DNA from: an uncultured Bacillota bacterium
GTDB taxonomy: Bacteria; Bacillota; Clostridia; Christensenellales; QAND01
Length of the DNA stretch: 64,000 bases
Assembly (NCBI GenBank): GCA_905188085.1
Contig: CAJJKN010000005.1
Location: 1-64,000 of the forward strand
Direction: 5' to 3'
Shown here one piece after another: positions 25,322-34,046 of this stretch; the stretch's first letter is position 1; each line of letters opens with the position of its first letter. The notes under the pieces were generated by a model. It worked only from the letters and a program-made list of their open reading frames with translations, was not told the DNA's origin and ran no database searches. A program made the translations under genes and the position numbers.

Positions 25322-26776
25322 TTATGCTTTTTGTTTCATCCCGGTTATGTCCCCAAAATGGCGTTTAGGGGCGGTGATAAAGCTGACCAGCGGCACGGCA
25401 CACAGGGAAATTACCATGCCGATTACGCCGATCATCGGCGCGCTGCCCGCAAAACCCGGCACGCCGGCTAGGGCCAGGCATGTCATCACAAGCGAGCTGC
25501 CCGCGCCCAACAGCATGCCGGCCCAGGCGCCTTCTCTGGTGGTTTTGGTGTAAAACAGCCCCCAGATATACGGCCCTAAAAAGGCGCCGGCGATGATGCC
25601 CCAGGAATAACTCATCAAATCTATAATGGGAATTTTGAAAATCGTGACCACCAGCGACATGGCGATAAACACCACGCACATCACGCGCAGTAGCAGATGC
25701 GTTTTTTTCTCTTTATTCCGTTTGATATGCTTTGCAACCAAATCCACCGAAAACGACGAGCTGGCAGACAGCACCAGCGCAGACAGTGTGGACATGCTGG
25801 CGCTGAGCAGTAGGGTTAAAATGACGGCCATTAAAATTTCCGGCACGATGGAAGCATCCGTCAGCATGGTGGTCATGATGTTTACAGAGGGGTCCGCCGC
25901 CCGTTCTGCCAACACTACGCGGCCCATGGCGCCGCAAAAATACGCGCCGCAGCCGATGATGATGGCAAAAGCCGTGGAAATATACGTTGCTTTTTTGATG
26001 GCATTGTTGTCTTTTATGGCATAGAATTTATGAATCATATGCGGCATGCCCAATGCGCCCATGCTGGTTAAAAGCACAAGCCAGACCAATTTGCCCGCAC
26101 TGGCATTCGGCGCAAACGCCGCGGCCTGTGAAAGCGCATTGGATAAGTTGCCGGCCACGGAGCCGCCTTTTGCCGCCACAACAAACACCAGCACGCAAAC
26201 CCCGCCCAGCATGATGCTGCCCTGGATAAAATCCGCCAGCACAGCACCGAAATAGCCGCCGAAAAACACATACAGCGCCGTGATGCAGGCGATGAGCACA
26301 TAGCACACATTTTCATTGAGCCCAAAGGCCGCGGTGAACAGCAGGTTGATACCCTGATACACCGAAGCGGAATATGGGATTAAAAATACAAAGATGATAA
26401 TGGCGGAAAACGCCTGCATCTTTGGGCAGGCAAACCGTTTTGATAAAAACTGCGGCATGGTAGAAGCATCCAATGCATGGGTGATTCTGCGTGTGGGCCC
26501 CGCCAGCACCAGCCAGGCAAACAGGCAGCCCAAAATGGCGTTTCCCAGGCCTACCCACATACTGGACAGACCAAACTGCCGCCCCAAATCGCTGGCATAG
26601 CCGATGAAAATAACCGCGGAAAAGTACGAGGTTCCATAGGCAAACGCGCTCATCCACGGTCCAATATTTCGACCCGCGAGCATAAAATCTGAAGCGCTAC
26701 CCGCTTTTTTCCTGCTGTATACCGTAACACCCGCCATCAGCAACAAAAACAGCCCTAAAATAATGTATTTGCTCAT
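25322..26776 (-). CDS. Sodium:solute symporter family protein
   Basis: The 484-residue protein has about 13 membrane segments and the SSS-family features, including GTSYFSAVIFIGYASDLGRQFG near the N-terminus and ALVLSASSSFSVDLVAKHI in the sodium-site helix. The substrate could be a carboxylate, sugar or proline-like solute. The nearby FGGY sugar kinase is suggestive but is separated by its own terminator. ATG 26776 is preceded by AAGGGGCAAGAGG. A weak hairpin at 25263-25296 may terminate it. Confidence 0.9.
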   Translation of the reverse strand: MSKYIILGLFLLLMAGVTVYSRKKAGSASDFMLAGRNIGPWMSAFAYGTSYFSAVIFIGYASDLGRQFGLSSMWVGLGNAILGCLFAWLVLAGPTRRITHALDASTMPQFLSKRFACPKMQAFSAIIIFVFLIPYSASVYQGINLLFTAAFGLNENVCYVLIACITALYVFFGGYFGAVLADFIQGSIMLGGVCVLVFVVAAKGGSVAGNLSNALSQAAAFAPNASAGKLVWLVLLTSMGALGMPHMIHKFYAIKDNNAIKKATYISTAFAIIIGCGAYFCGAMGRVVLAERAADPSVNIMTTMLTDASIVPEILMAVILTLLLSASMSTLSALVLSASSSFSVDLVAKHIKRNKEKKTHLLLRVMCVVFIAMSLVVTIFKIPIIDLMSYSWGIIAGAFLGPYIWGLFYTKTTREGAWAGMLLGAGSSLVMTCLALAGVPGFAGSAPMIGVIGMVISLCAVPLVSFITAPKRHFGDITGMKQKA

Positions 26777-26964
26777 CCTCTTGCCCCTTAGCAAAAAATT
26801 CTTTAGTATTCTATCATGATTTTACAATGTATCGCAAGCAAAACGAGTGGCAAATGCGTTTTCGCCCGTTTTGCTGCTTTTATACAACCTTCAGATTATA
26901 CCTTTTCGTTCTATCCCTAAAAGCATGGTCTTTTATGGGCAACACCTTCTTTTGCGCAAAAGAA

Positions 26965-26987
26965 AAAAGGCGGAAAATCCGCCTTTT
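26965..26987 (-). terminator. Terminator after the FGGY kinase gene
   Basis: AAAAGGCGGA (26965-26974) pairs with TCCGCCTTTT (26978-26987) across a 3-base loop, 4 bp beyond the kinase stop. Confidence 0.88.
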
Positions 26988-26991
26988 CGGT

Positions 26992-28305
26992 TTAGATGCG
27001 CTGCGCAATATGCCCAAGGCCCCAAAGCGCCTCATCCTCATTGGGCGAAAATACAGTGGGCAGTCCCGTGGCAGTTTCAATTCTTTTGCGCATTTCTTCG
27101 TTTTTTGAAAGCTTTCCTCCGCACAAAACGATACGGTCTATGCCGGGGTTTAACGCTTTCAACTTTTCAATGGAAGCGGCGTAGGCGGTTGCCAGGCCGT
27201 CCAGCGTGGCGGCAAAAAGATTTCCTGCCGTAAGGTTTGCATGGCCGATTTGCGTAATGGCCCCCTCGCCCTGATCGATATAGAAATCCGGCTTTACGGA
27301 AAGGTTTCGCGTATCACCCGGCACAGCCTGCCACATGGCCTGCCAGATGTCCTGTTTATCTACGGGCTTGCCCGCGACGGCGGAAAGCAAATCGGCATAA
27401 AAATCAATGATCACATCCACCGCGCGCCCGCCGGGCTGTCTTGTGATGGTCATCAACGAATTGCCCTCAAAAAACGGACGAACCTCCATATCCGCTTCCA
27501 CAAAGCCTTTGGCCGGAGCGCAGACGATGCCCCCTGTGCCCAAAGTGATCACCACGGAGGACAGAATATTGTCTATGGTTTTGACAGAGCCGTATACGCT
27601 GGCCTGATGATCGCCGATATCGGCAAACAACGGAATCCCCTTATAGCTGCCAAGCGGCTCCGTTTCGCTGACGATTTTGGGAAATTGCAGTGCGGAGGCG
27701 CCCACGGCGTCTATCGTATCACGGTTCCAGCAGCCCTTGGGCGCATCGGCAAAGCCCGTGGAGGCGGCGCTGGTAAGGTGGCAGGCATGGCACTGCGCGC
27801 CGTTCATCCGATAGATCAGATAGCTGCCCAAGGTATGAAACATGGCGCCGGTTAAATCCAACGGATGATCTTTTAAATAGGCATACATGCTGCACGCCGC
27901 AATGCCCGCTTTATAGCGGGTGCCCATATGGCGGATGGTTTCCGGTCCCAGCTTTTCCTCCAGCTCCTGCAAATCGCTGCCGCCCGGCTTGGGGCGCTCG
28001 GCCCGCGCATCCTGCCAGCTGAGATACGGGGTGATGGCCTGTGTGCCCCGGGTGATGACAAAGCCGTGCATCTGCGTGCTGAAAAAGATGCCGCCGATCT
28101 CCGGTTCGTTTTGAATTTGGTCATCCACCAGGCCGATCACGCCTTGGTATAACAGATCCGCATCAATTTCAAAGCAGCTGGCGTCCTCACCGGGAAGCCG
28201 CGCCGGCGTAGGCGTTCTGGTTTTATGGGTTAAGGTGTCGGCTTTTGTATCCAAAATGGCGGATTTTAAAAAGCTGCTTCCGATATCCAAGGCAATAATC
28301 TTCAT
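26992..28305 (-). CDS. FGGY family carbohydrate kinase
   Basis: The 437-residue protein has the ASKHA-fold ATP site, with phosphate 1 loop LDIGSSFLKSAIL at the N-terminus and a C-terminal VLCGGKLSKNEEMRKRI. FGGY-type body motifs include SWQDARAERP and VVITLGTGGIVCAP. It should phosphorylate a sugar or polyol, and sedoheptulose, xylulose and related substrates are all possible. The start is ATG 28305 after GAGGGGG. It is transcribed towards the symporter gene, but a terminator lies between them. Confidence 0.88.
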   Translation of the reverse strand: MKIIALDIGSSFLKSAILDTKADTLTHKTRTPTPARLPGEDASCFEIDADLLYQGVIGLVDDQIQNEPEIGGIFFSTQMHGFVITRGTQAITPYLSWQDARAERPKPGGSDLQELEEKLGPETIRHMGTRYKAGIAACSMYAYLKDHPLDLTGAMFHTLGSYLIYRMNGAQCHACHLTSAASTGFADAPKGCWNRDTIDAVGASALQFPKIVSETEPLGSYKGIPLFADIGDHQASVYGSVKTIDNILSSVVITLGTGGIVCAPAKGFVEADMEVRPFFEGNSLMTITRQPGGRAVDVIIDFYADLLSAVAGKPVDKQDIWQAMWQAVPGDTRNLSVKPDFYIDQGEGAITQIGHANLTAGNLFAATLDGLATAYAASIEKLKALNPGIDRIVLCGGKLSKNEEMRKRIETATGLPTVFSPNEDEALWGLGHIAQRI

Positions 28306-28450
28306 GATAAACCCCCTCATATTTATATCTTTATATTTTAATTATACTAACTTCCCCGCTCCGGGGCAATGGCAAAGCGAGGCTTTATAGACGCTTTGCC
28401 TCGCTGCATGACATACGGATAAAGAAACGGCTTAGGGAGAATTTCTTGTT

Positions 28451-29126
28451 TTGAAGCAGTTTTTACTTCGGCTTATCCGCCTGATGTCCGGCTATTTTAT
28501 CTATGCCATCGGCATTGTGTTTTGCCTTCAGGGCAACCTTGGCTATTCCCCCTGGGATATTTTGAACAACGGCTTTAGCCTTCTGGTGGGGTGCAGTTTC
28601 GGCACGGCCAGCATTACCATCGGGTTTATTTTGATCGTGGTGCTGGTGTTATGCAAACAGAAAATCGGCCTCGGCACCGTGGGCAACATGATCTTAAATC
28701 GGCGCATTTTGTAATCTGCCGCAAAACAGCAAAACAGCGGGATGATTCCGCAGATGCATAGTTGGTATATGGGTACGCTGTTTATCATCATCGGCGCCGC
28801 GATTTCCGCCTTTGCCGTCTATTTTATGTGGGCGCCGCGTTTTATGCCGGCCCGCGCGACGGCATTATGCTGCTGTTTACCGAAAAAAAAGCGGCTGACC
28901 TGTGGGGCTTTGCCGCATTTTGATCGACGTTACCGTCTCTGCCGCCGGGTTTTTGATGGGCGGCTATCTGGGCCTTGGCACGGTGCTGAATGTCCTCGTC
29001 ACCGGGCCGCTGATTCAGCTGGTTTTCCGCCTTTTCCATTTTGATTCCACAGCCGTAAAGCACGAATCGCTATTTGATACCTGTCGCTTTTTAAAAGCGC
29101 AGCTTTGCCCCGCTTCCGAAAAATAA
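28451..29126 (+). pseudogene. Decayed YczE/YitT-like membrane protein gene
   Basis: Consecutive segments in different frames spell out one membrane protein of about 210 residues. The pieces are MKQFLLRLIRLMSGYFIYAI to GNMIL (28451-28690), IPQMHSWYMGTLFIIIG to VYFM (28743-28829), GAAFYAGPRDGIMLLF (about 28832-28920), and RILIDVTVSAAGFLMGGYLG to the end at 29126. At least three or four frameshifts separate them, and the first segment meets a stop at 28712-28714. Sequencing error is unlikely to produce so many shifts. The intact family is of unknown function. Confidence 0.88.
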
Positions 29127-29129
29127 CGC

Positions 29130-29156
29130 AAAACGCCCGGTGGGGCGTTTTTGTTT
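29130..29156 (+). terminator. Terminator after the decayed membrane gene
   Basis: AAAACGCCC (29130-29138) pairs with GGGCGTTTT (29143-29151), followed by further T. It can also serve the minus-strand metallopeptidase gene. Confidence 0.8.
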
Positions 29157-29180
29157 TGCGCTGAAGTTTAAAATATCGGT

Positions 29181-29876
29181 TTACAATAGATGCTGATCCG
29201 CCAAAAGGCGTTTTTGCACCGCCCAATCGGGATAGATTTCATCCAGCAGGCGATAAAACCGCGCGCTGTGATCCGGATGCACGAGGTGTGCCAGTTCGTG
29301 CGCCAAAATATAATCCGTGCAGCTCAACGGCGCATGCACCAATACGGGATTCAGCGTAACAACGGCGGTGTTTGGCTGGCAGGTGCCCCAGCAGCGCTTC
29401 ATTTTGCGCAGCTTTATTTCGGGAAAAGGAATGGCATAGGCGGCAAATCTTTCATAGATTGCAGGCAGGCGCTGGCTGCACAGCGCCCTATACAGCGCCC
29501 GCAATTGACCGGTCAGCGCCGTTTCGGGCGTCGCTTGCCCTGTGAACAGTATGCACAAACCATCCTCCACCAAAAGGCTTTGGCGGCCCGGCTGTAAAAA
29601 AAGGCGGTAGGGCTTGCCCAGCAAAAAGAGCGTAGCACCGGTTTCGGCTTTGGGCTGCACTTTTTTCTGCGTATCCTTTAGGGCGCGCTTTTGCAGGCGC
29701 TGCAAAATCCAATCCGCCTTTTCCTGCACAAATGCGCGGATAAACGCTTCGGAAACCCGCCTTGGGGCCGACACTTTTACCTGCCCATCCGCCGCGATGC
29801 GCAGATTGACATGCTTTACCTTTTTGCGCTCTATTTGATATTCGATTGTCTGCCCGCAATGGGTGACGGTTGGCAT
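29181..29876 (-). CDS. YgjP-like M48-type metallopeptidase (DUF45)
   Basis: The 231-residue protein carries the zinc motif HELAHLVHPDHSARFY near residues 190-205, giving two His and the Glu, with a third ligand in the following HSARFY. The N-terminal half is beta-rich (KVKHVNLRIAADGQVKVSAP), and the CWGTC element is typical of DUF45. The substrate is unknown. Members are found with restriction systems but also scattered on chromosomes, as here. It starts about 120 bp from the divergent gene at 29997. Confidence 0.88.
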   Translation of the reverse strand: MPTVTHCGQTIEYQIERKKVKHVNLRIAADGQVKVSAPRRVSEAFIRAFVQEKADWILQRLQKRALKDTQKKVQPKAETGATLFLLGKPYRLFLQPGRQSLLVEDGLCILFTGQATPETALTGQLRALYRALCSQRLPAIYERFAAYAIPFPEIKLRKMKRCWGTCQPNTAVVTLNPVLVHAPLSCTDYILAHELAHLVHPDHSARFYRLLDEIYPDWAVQKRLLADQHLL

Positions 29877-29996
29877 AAAAGTTCGCTTCCTTTACAAAAC
29901 AGATTGGGCTGCGCCCTTTTCTGTGTTACACTTAAAAAAGGATTTTGGGGAAAGTATACTATCAGCATACAACATTTTTCGGAAAAGAGGGAGACT

Positions 29997-31292
29997 ATGC
30001 CGCTATCCAAACGCATTGAAAGCGGAACTTTACTATTATACAGCGTGCTTTTGATCACCCTGGGCACAATGATGACATTTTTTCCCGCCGCGTTTATGTC
30101 TGTGGTTTCGCTGATGCTGCTTCTCTTTTTCGGCGGGTCGTTTTTCATCAACGGCGTATTGCTCCTCTCCGGGCGCACACGGCAAACAAACCGGCATAAA
30201 TTGACCCTTTTGGGTGCGCTTCTTGGCGATTTGTTATGTTTTTTGCAGGTGGTGATTTTTCGGAACAAGCTGTTTGCTCTGCTGTCCGTCTGTTTTGGTG
30301 TATGGACTTTATTCAACGGGCTGGTTAAAACGATACAGTTTGTGGAATACCATAAGAATAAGGTGCCGGGTCGGTTTATCACGGGCGCAGCAGCGGCAAC
30401 ATCACTGATCGTAAGCCTTGTGTTTCTTTCCAGCCCGGCCATGCACAGAAACACCGCCGTTTTGCTTTGCGGCCTTTACCTGATTGCCTACGGAACGGCT
30501 TTTTTGGCAGAATTTATCCGCCAAGCCCATCCCTACGGCGCAAAGCCCGGCACGCGGCGGTTTCGCCCGGCCTGGCCCGCGTTTCTTGTGGCGCTGATGC
30601 CAAACACCGTAATTAAAAAAATCAACAGCCTGTATGCCAAAAAGCAGCCACCGCCGCTGCATGCGGAAAAGATCAATGCTCCGCCGGATCTGGAGGTGTT
30701 TGTGCATGCTTCGGATGAAGGGTTTTCCAAATTCGGCCATGTGGATCTGTATTTTGAAGGAAAAGTGTATACCTACGGCTGTTATGATAACCGCACCAAA
30801 TGGTTTTTCTCGCTTTTGGGCGAAGGGCATTTGATTACCACGGCGAAAAAGCAGGCGTATTTGAAATTGGCCATCGCCTATGATAAAAAAACCATCTTCG
30901 GCTTTGGACTGCGGCTGACCGAAGAGCAAAAACAGATGGTACGTGAAAAGCTGGCACGGTTTTTCACACGCCTTTCTCCCTGGTATCCGGATGCACAACT
31001 GGCAGAGGAAGGGCGGCTGCCGGATTATCCGTATGAGGACTATGCAAGCATGCTGTATCGCAAAACGGACGCGCTTTTTTACCGGGTGGACAAGGGGCGC
31101 TTTAAGAGCTATTTTGTCTTTGGCACAAACTGTGTTTTATGGGCCGACCATATTTTGGGCGCGGCGGGTCTGGATTTGATCCGCATCAGCGGGATCATCA
31201 CGCCCGGCTCTTATTATGAATATTTAACCCGCCAATACCAAATGGAAAACACCGCCGTGATTTCCTATACCGTATACCGAGCCGAGGCGTAA
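29997..31292 (+). CDS. DUF308-like membrane domain fused to permuted papain-like domain
   Basis: From ATG 29997 (GAGGGAG site) the product is 431 residues. Residues 10-175 form about six membrane helices of the DUF308/HdeD type. A proline-rich linker near 215-230 leads to a soluble domain at 232-430. That domain has His248 in FGHVDLYF and Cys379 in FGTNCVLWAD, with a Gly/Tyr-rich strand between them. His before Cys is the order seen in permuted NlpC/P60-like (LRAT-type) hydrolases. The fold and catalytic reading are inference. The frame continues upstream to 29691 over the divergent gene, but only ATG 29997 has a ribosome binding site. Confidence 0.75.
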   Translation: MPLSKRIESGTLLLYSVLLITLGTMMTFFPAAFMSVVSLMLLLFFGGSFFINGVLLLSGRTRQTNRHKLTLLGALLGDLLCFLQVVIFRNKLFALLSVCFGVWTLFNGLVKTIQFVEYHKNKVPGRFITGAAAATSLIVSLVFLSSPAMHRNTAVLLCGLYLIAYGTAFLAEFIRQAHPYGAKPGTRRFRPAWPAFLVALMPNTVIKKINSLYAKKQPPPLHAEKINAPPDLEVFVHASDEGFSKFGHVDLYFEGKVYTYGCYDNRTKWFFSLLGEGHLITTAKKQAYLKLAIAYDKKTIFGFGLRLTEEQKQMVREKLARFFTRLSPWYPDAQLAEEGRLPDYPYEDYASMLYRKTDALFYRVDKGRFKSYFVFGTNCVLWADHILGAAGLDLIRISGIITPGSYYEYLTRQYQMENTAVISYTVYRAEA

Positions 31293-31406
31293 ATGCAAAA
31301 TCAGCCTTGTTTTGGTTAAAGTTTTGTATAATTTCGCCCCATTTCTCTTGATAAATTTGTCACAATGCAGTAAAGTAAAATGTAAAATGTCTAGGGAGGG
31401 AGAATC

Positions 31407-31664
31407 ATGTCTTTTACCTATTATCCCAAAGGGGTATGTTCGCAAAAAATCGTAATTGAATTGTCGGATGACGGCGTTATCGAAGATTTGCAGGTGATAG
31501 GCGGATGCAACGGAAACCTGCAGGGGGTGCGCGCTTTGTGTTTGGGGCAAAAAGCGGAATCTGTGATTCAATCGCTTGGCGGCATTCATTGCGGGCCGAA
31601 AAACACCTCTTGCCCGGATCAGATTTCCAAAGCGCTGAGCCAAGCGCTTGCACAGCAAAAATAA
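31407..31664 (+). CDS. TSCPD domain protein (TIGR03905 type)
   Basis: The 85-residue protein has the TSCPD motif as NTSCPDQISKAL and the family's GGCNGNLQGVRAL core. This domain also occurs at the C-terminus of some ribonucleotide reductases, but the free-standing form has no known function. Two or three Cys in GGC, IHCG and SCPD could bind metal. It has an AGGGAGG site and leads, 30 bp later, into the phosphodiester glycosidase gene, so it is probably the first gene of a three-gene operon. Confidence 0.88.
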   Translation: MSFTYYPKGVCSQKIVIELSDDGVIEDLQVIGGCNGNLQGVRALCLGQKAESVIQSLGGIHCGPKNTSCPDQISKALSQALAQQK

Positions 31665-31694
31665 GAGATTTTTAGATAACGGAGTTTTAGACCA

Positions 31695-32867
31695 ATGCCT
31701 TACCGAAACGATTATGACAGAGACCATCGGTCCCGGGGAAACCGAGCCGAATTTATCGGCGGAGACGCGCGCGCTTCCCGGCCTTCCCGCTCTTCCCAGC
31801 GGACAAGCCATAGCCAATGGGACGCCAGAGACCGCGCCTCTGTTTCTTCCAGAAACCACAGCCATACGCGCCGGCCGATTGAAGAACGCGGGCGCGGCCG
31901 CGGCATGAACCGCCTGACGCGCACGATTTTGATGGATCTGGCGCTGACCATTGCGGGCCTGCTTATCTTCTTATTGTTCCAGCGGGTGCTGCATTCCAGC
32001 AGCGCTGCGCCCACGCAGCTGCCCACCAACACGGCCGCGGCCACGAGCGATCCTTCCGCCACAAACACCGGCGGCGCCACGCCGACAGACGGCACCGCCA
32101 ACAATGGCTCCGGCCCGTTTGCCAGCAAGTTCCTGAATAAATTTACCACCGGCGATGTTCAGCAGACAGACACAACCTATAAAAGCAAAAACATAGACAT
32201 TACCATTACCCAAAGCAAATACGGAAATTCCGTTTATTATGTGGCAGATATTTATGTAAGCGATATCAAATACCTGAAAACCGCCTTTGCCGGCGGCAAA
32301 TACGGCGGCGGCTCGGATTCCATTTTTGATACGATGTCCTCCTGCAAGGGTATTTTGGGCATCAATGGCGACTATTACAGCGCGCGTAACGACGGCATCG
32401 TTATCCGCAATGGTGATCTATACCGTGATAAAGTGTATGCTGATGTATTGATTATGAACAACGACGGCTCTATGGCCACCTACACCGCCGATGAATTTGA
32501 CATCAATGCTGTTAAGGAAAACGGGGCCTGGCAGGGCTGGTCTTTTGGGCCGATGCTGCTGAATAACGGGCAACCGATGACGACATTTAACAGCAACGTG
32601 GTGCGCGCCAACCCGCGCACGGCCATCGGCTACTACGAGCCGGGCCACTATTGCATGGTGGTGGTAGACGGCCGGCAGAGCGGCTATTCCTACGGCATCA
32701 AGATGGCGGATCTGTCTCAGCTGATGTATGATCTCGGCTGCAAAGTGGCGTATAACCTGGATGGCGGGCAGAGCTCTATGATGGTGTTTAATGGCAAATT
32801 CGTCAACAAGCCGTATAACGACGGTCGCAGCGTAAGCGATATTGTGTATATCGGAGAAGAGGAGTGA
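31695..32867 (+). CDS. Phosphodiester glycosidase (NAGPA domain) protein, membrane-anchored
   Basis: The 390-residue protein has a long Arg/Ser-rich cytoplasmic N-terminus (residues 1-76) and one membrane helix at about 78-97. A Thr/Ala/Pro-rich spacer follows, then an extracellular NAGPA domain with ILGINGDYYSARNDGIVIRNG, RANPRTAIGYYE and NLDGGQSSMMVFNG. NAGPA-domain enzymes remove GlcNAc-1-phosphodiester caps from glycans. In Firmicutes they are thought to act on cell-wall polymers. It is followed after 7 bp by a small membrane protein gene. Confidence 0.9.
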   Translation: MPYRNDYDRDHRSRGNRAEFIGGDARASRPSRSSQRTSHSQWDARDRASVSSRNHSHTRRPIEERGRGRGMNRLTRTILMDLALTIAGLLIFLLFQRVLHSSSAAPTQLPTNTAAATSDPSATNTGGATPTDGTANNGSGPFASKFLNKFTTGDVQQTDTTYKSKNIDITITQSKYGNSVYYVADIYVSDIKYLKTAFAGGKYGGGSDSIFDTMSSCKGILGINGDYYSARNDGIVIRNGDLYRDKVYADVLIMNNDGSMATYTADEFDINAVKENGAWQGWSFGPMLLNNGQPMTTFNSNVVRANPRTAIGYYEPGHYCMVVVDGRQSGYSYGIKMADLSQLMYDLGCKVAYNLDGGQSSMMVFNGKFVNKPYNDGRSVSDIVYIGEEE

Positions 32868-32874
32868 GCCACAG

Positions 32875-33108
32875 ATGAGAAACTTTAACTTAAAACGCGT
32901 CATTCCGCATGTCAGCATTGTTTGCTCGCTGATCCTTCTGGTTTTGTATATCATCAATCTGTTTAACGATTCGATGGGCTTTCTGCGCGGCAGCGAATTT
33001 GAACTTCTGCTTGTAATTGCCATTGTCTCCGCGTTTCTTACCGCCGTATTTCTGGTGCGGGATAACTGGCAAGATGAAAAGCGCGGCGGCCGCAATATGC
33101 GGCGATAA
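32875..33108 (+). CDS. Small two-helix membrane protein
   Basis: From ATG 32875 the product is 77 residues with two membrane helices, VSIVCSLILLVLYIINLF and LLLVIAIVSAFLTAVFLV, and a basic C-terminal tail. Its ribosome binding site (GAGAAGAGGAG) lies in the end of the glycosidase gene, so it is translationally linked. No family is recognised. A terminator follows. Confidence 0.8.
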   Translation: MRNFNLKRVIPHVSIVCSLILLVLYIINLFNDSMGFLRGSEFELLLVIAIVSAFLTAVFLVRDNWQDEKRGGRNMRR

Positions 33109-33118
33109 CCCTTTGCTT

Positions 33119-33142
33119 AAAAGCGCCAAACGGCGCTTTTTT
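33119..33142 (+). terminator. Terminator of the TSCPD-NAGPA operon
   Basis: AAAAGCGCC (33119-33127) pairs with GGCGCTTTT (33132-33140), with a T-run to 33141. Confidence 0.88.
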
Positions 33143-33249
33143 GTTTGACTGTGCGTTTTTTCCCTGCCCCGGACTTTTGTCTTTTCCTAAAAGCATAAGA
33201 GCCTACGTGCACCAAGAGGGGCAAGGCGCGATTATGCTCAAAAAAAGCA

Positions 33250-33278
33250 TTGCCAGCGGCGGATGTTTTTTCTATAAT
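33250..33278 (+). promoter_or_regulatory. Promoter of the folT riboswitch transcript
   Basis: TTGCCA (33250-33255) and TATAAT (33273-33278) are 17 bp apart. Transcription would start near 33285, exactly at the 5' edge of the riboswitch. Confidence 0.82.
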
Positions 33279-33284
33279 AAGGGT

Positions 33285-33471
33285 GCGAGCAGAGTAGGAA
33301 TTTGTGCGTTAAGTGCCGCCCGGACGGGGAGTTGCCGGGGGGACGAAAAGATTCTCTTGCGGTACAAATTTCGCATCCCGCTGCTACAACGTAGAGGTTC
33401 TCCTTCATGCTGTAGCATATTTTGCCGGCAATTCGGCCTGTTTTCAGGCGAAAAGAAAGGAGGAGAACGCG
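33285..33471 (+). promoter_or_regulatory. Tetrahydrofolate (THF) riboswitch and expression platform
   Basis: The aptamer (about 33287-33386) contains the conserved blocks AGAGTAG, GCGTTAAGTG, GGGGAGTTGCC, a GACGAA segment, CTTGCGGT and CGCATCCCGCTGCT in the order of the THF riboswitch. P1 pairs AGCAG (33288-33292) with CTGCT (33381-33385). The downstream platform has TGCTACA (33382-33388) pairing with TGTAGCA (33411-33417), which competes with P1. GTTCTCCT (33397-33404) is fully complementary to the folT ribosome binding site AGGAGAAC (33461-33468). This suggests control of translation. The gene order folT-folC fits folate sensing. Confidence 0.92.
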
Positions 33472-33993
33472 ATGAACAAAACAAAATCGTCTCGCTTTAA
33501 TCCCCATAGCATTGCGCTGATGGGGCTTTTGTTAGCCGCGCAGATCGTGTTATCCCGCTTTTGTTCCATTTCCACATGGAACATCAAAATCGGGTTTACC
33601 TTTATCCCCATCGTTTTGTCCGCCGGGCTGTTTGGCCCGGTAGGCGCCGGTTTTTTGGCAGCGTTAGCGGATTTTCTGGGCGCGATTCTGTTTCCCATCG
33701 GCCCCTATTTCCCCGGGTTTACAGCCACGCAGTTTTTCGTGGGCGTTGTGTTTGGGCTGTTGCTGCAAAAGCAGCAGAATATGGGGCGCATTGTATTGGC
33801 GGTTTTCATTACGCAAGTGTTTGGCAGCCTGTTGATTGATTCCTATTGGATCTCCGTATTATACGGCAGCCCGTATGCGGCGCTGTTGGCCACGCGCGCG
33901 ATTCAATGCGCTGTGATGTGTGCGCTGGAAATTGTGGTGTTGCCCGTTTTGTGCCATCGGCTGATGCCTAAAATGAAATCCGTTACCTTATGA
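33472..33993 (+). CDS. folT: Folate ECF transporter substrate-binding (S) component
   Basis: The 173-residue protein has about six membrane helices and the ECF S-component signature near its start (HSIALMGLLLAAQIVLSRF). The folate type is assigned from the THF riboswitch directly upstream and from the following folC gene. It would bind folate outside the cell and work with a shared EcfA/A'/T energising module encoded elsewhere. The ATG at 33472 follows AAAGGAGGAG, which the riboswitch can sequester. Confidence 0.9.
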   Translation: MNKTKSSRFNPHSIALMGLLLAAQIVLSRFCSISTWNIKIGFTFIPIVLSAGLFGPVGAGFLAALADFLGAILFPIGPYFPGFTATQFFVGVVFGLLLQKQQNMGRIVLAVFITQVFGSLLIDSYWISVLYGSPYAALLATRAIQCAVMCALEIVVLPVLCHRLMPKMKSVTL

Positions 33994-33998
33994 CCCAT

Positions 33999-34026
33999 GG
34001 GCAGGCTTTTTCCTGCCCTCTTTTTT
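33999..34026 (+). terminator. Intercistronic terminator between folT and folC
   Basis: GGGCAGG (33999-34005) pairs with CCTGCCC (34012-34018), followed by TCTTTTTT. It lies only 6 bp after the folT stop and 20 bp before the folC start, so folC expression needs read-through. Confidence 0.75.
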
Positions 34027-34046
34027 ATGAAAGGCGTTTTTTCATC

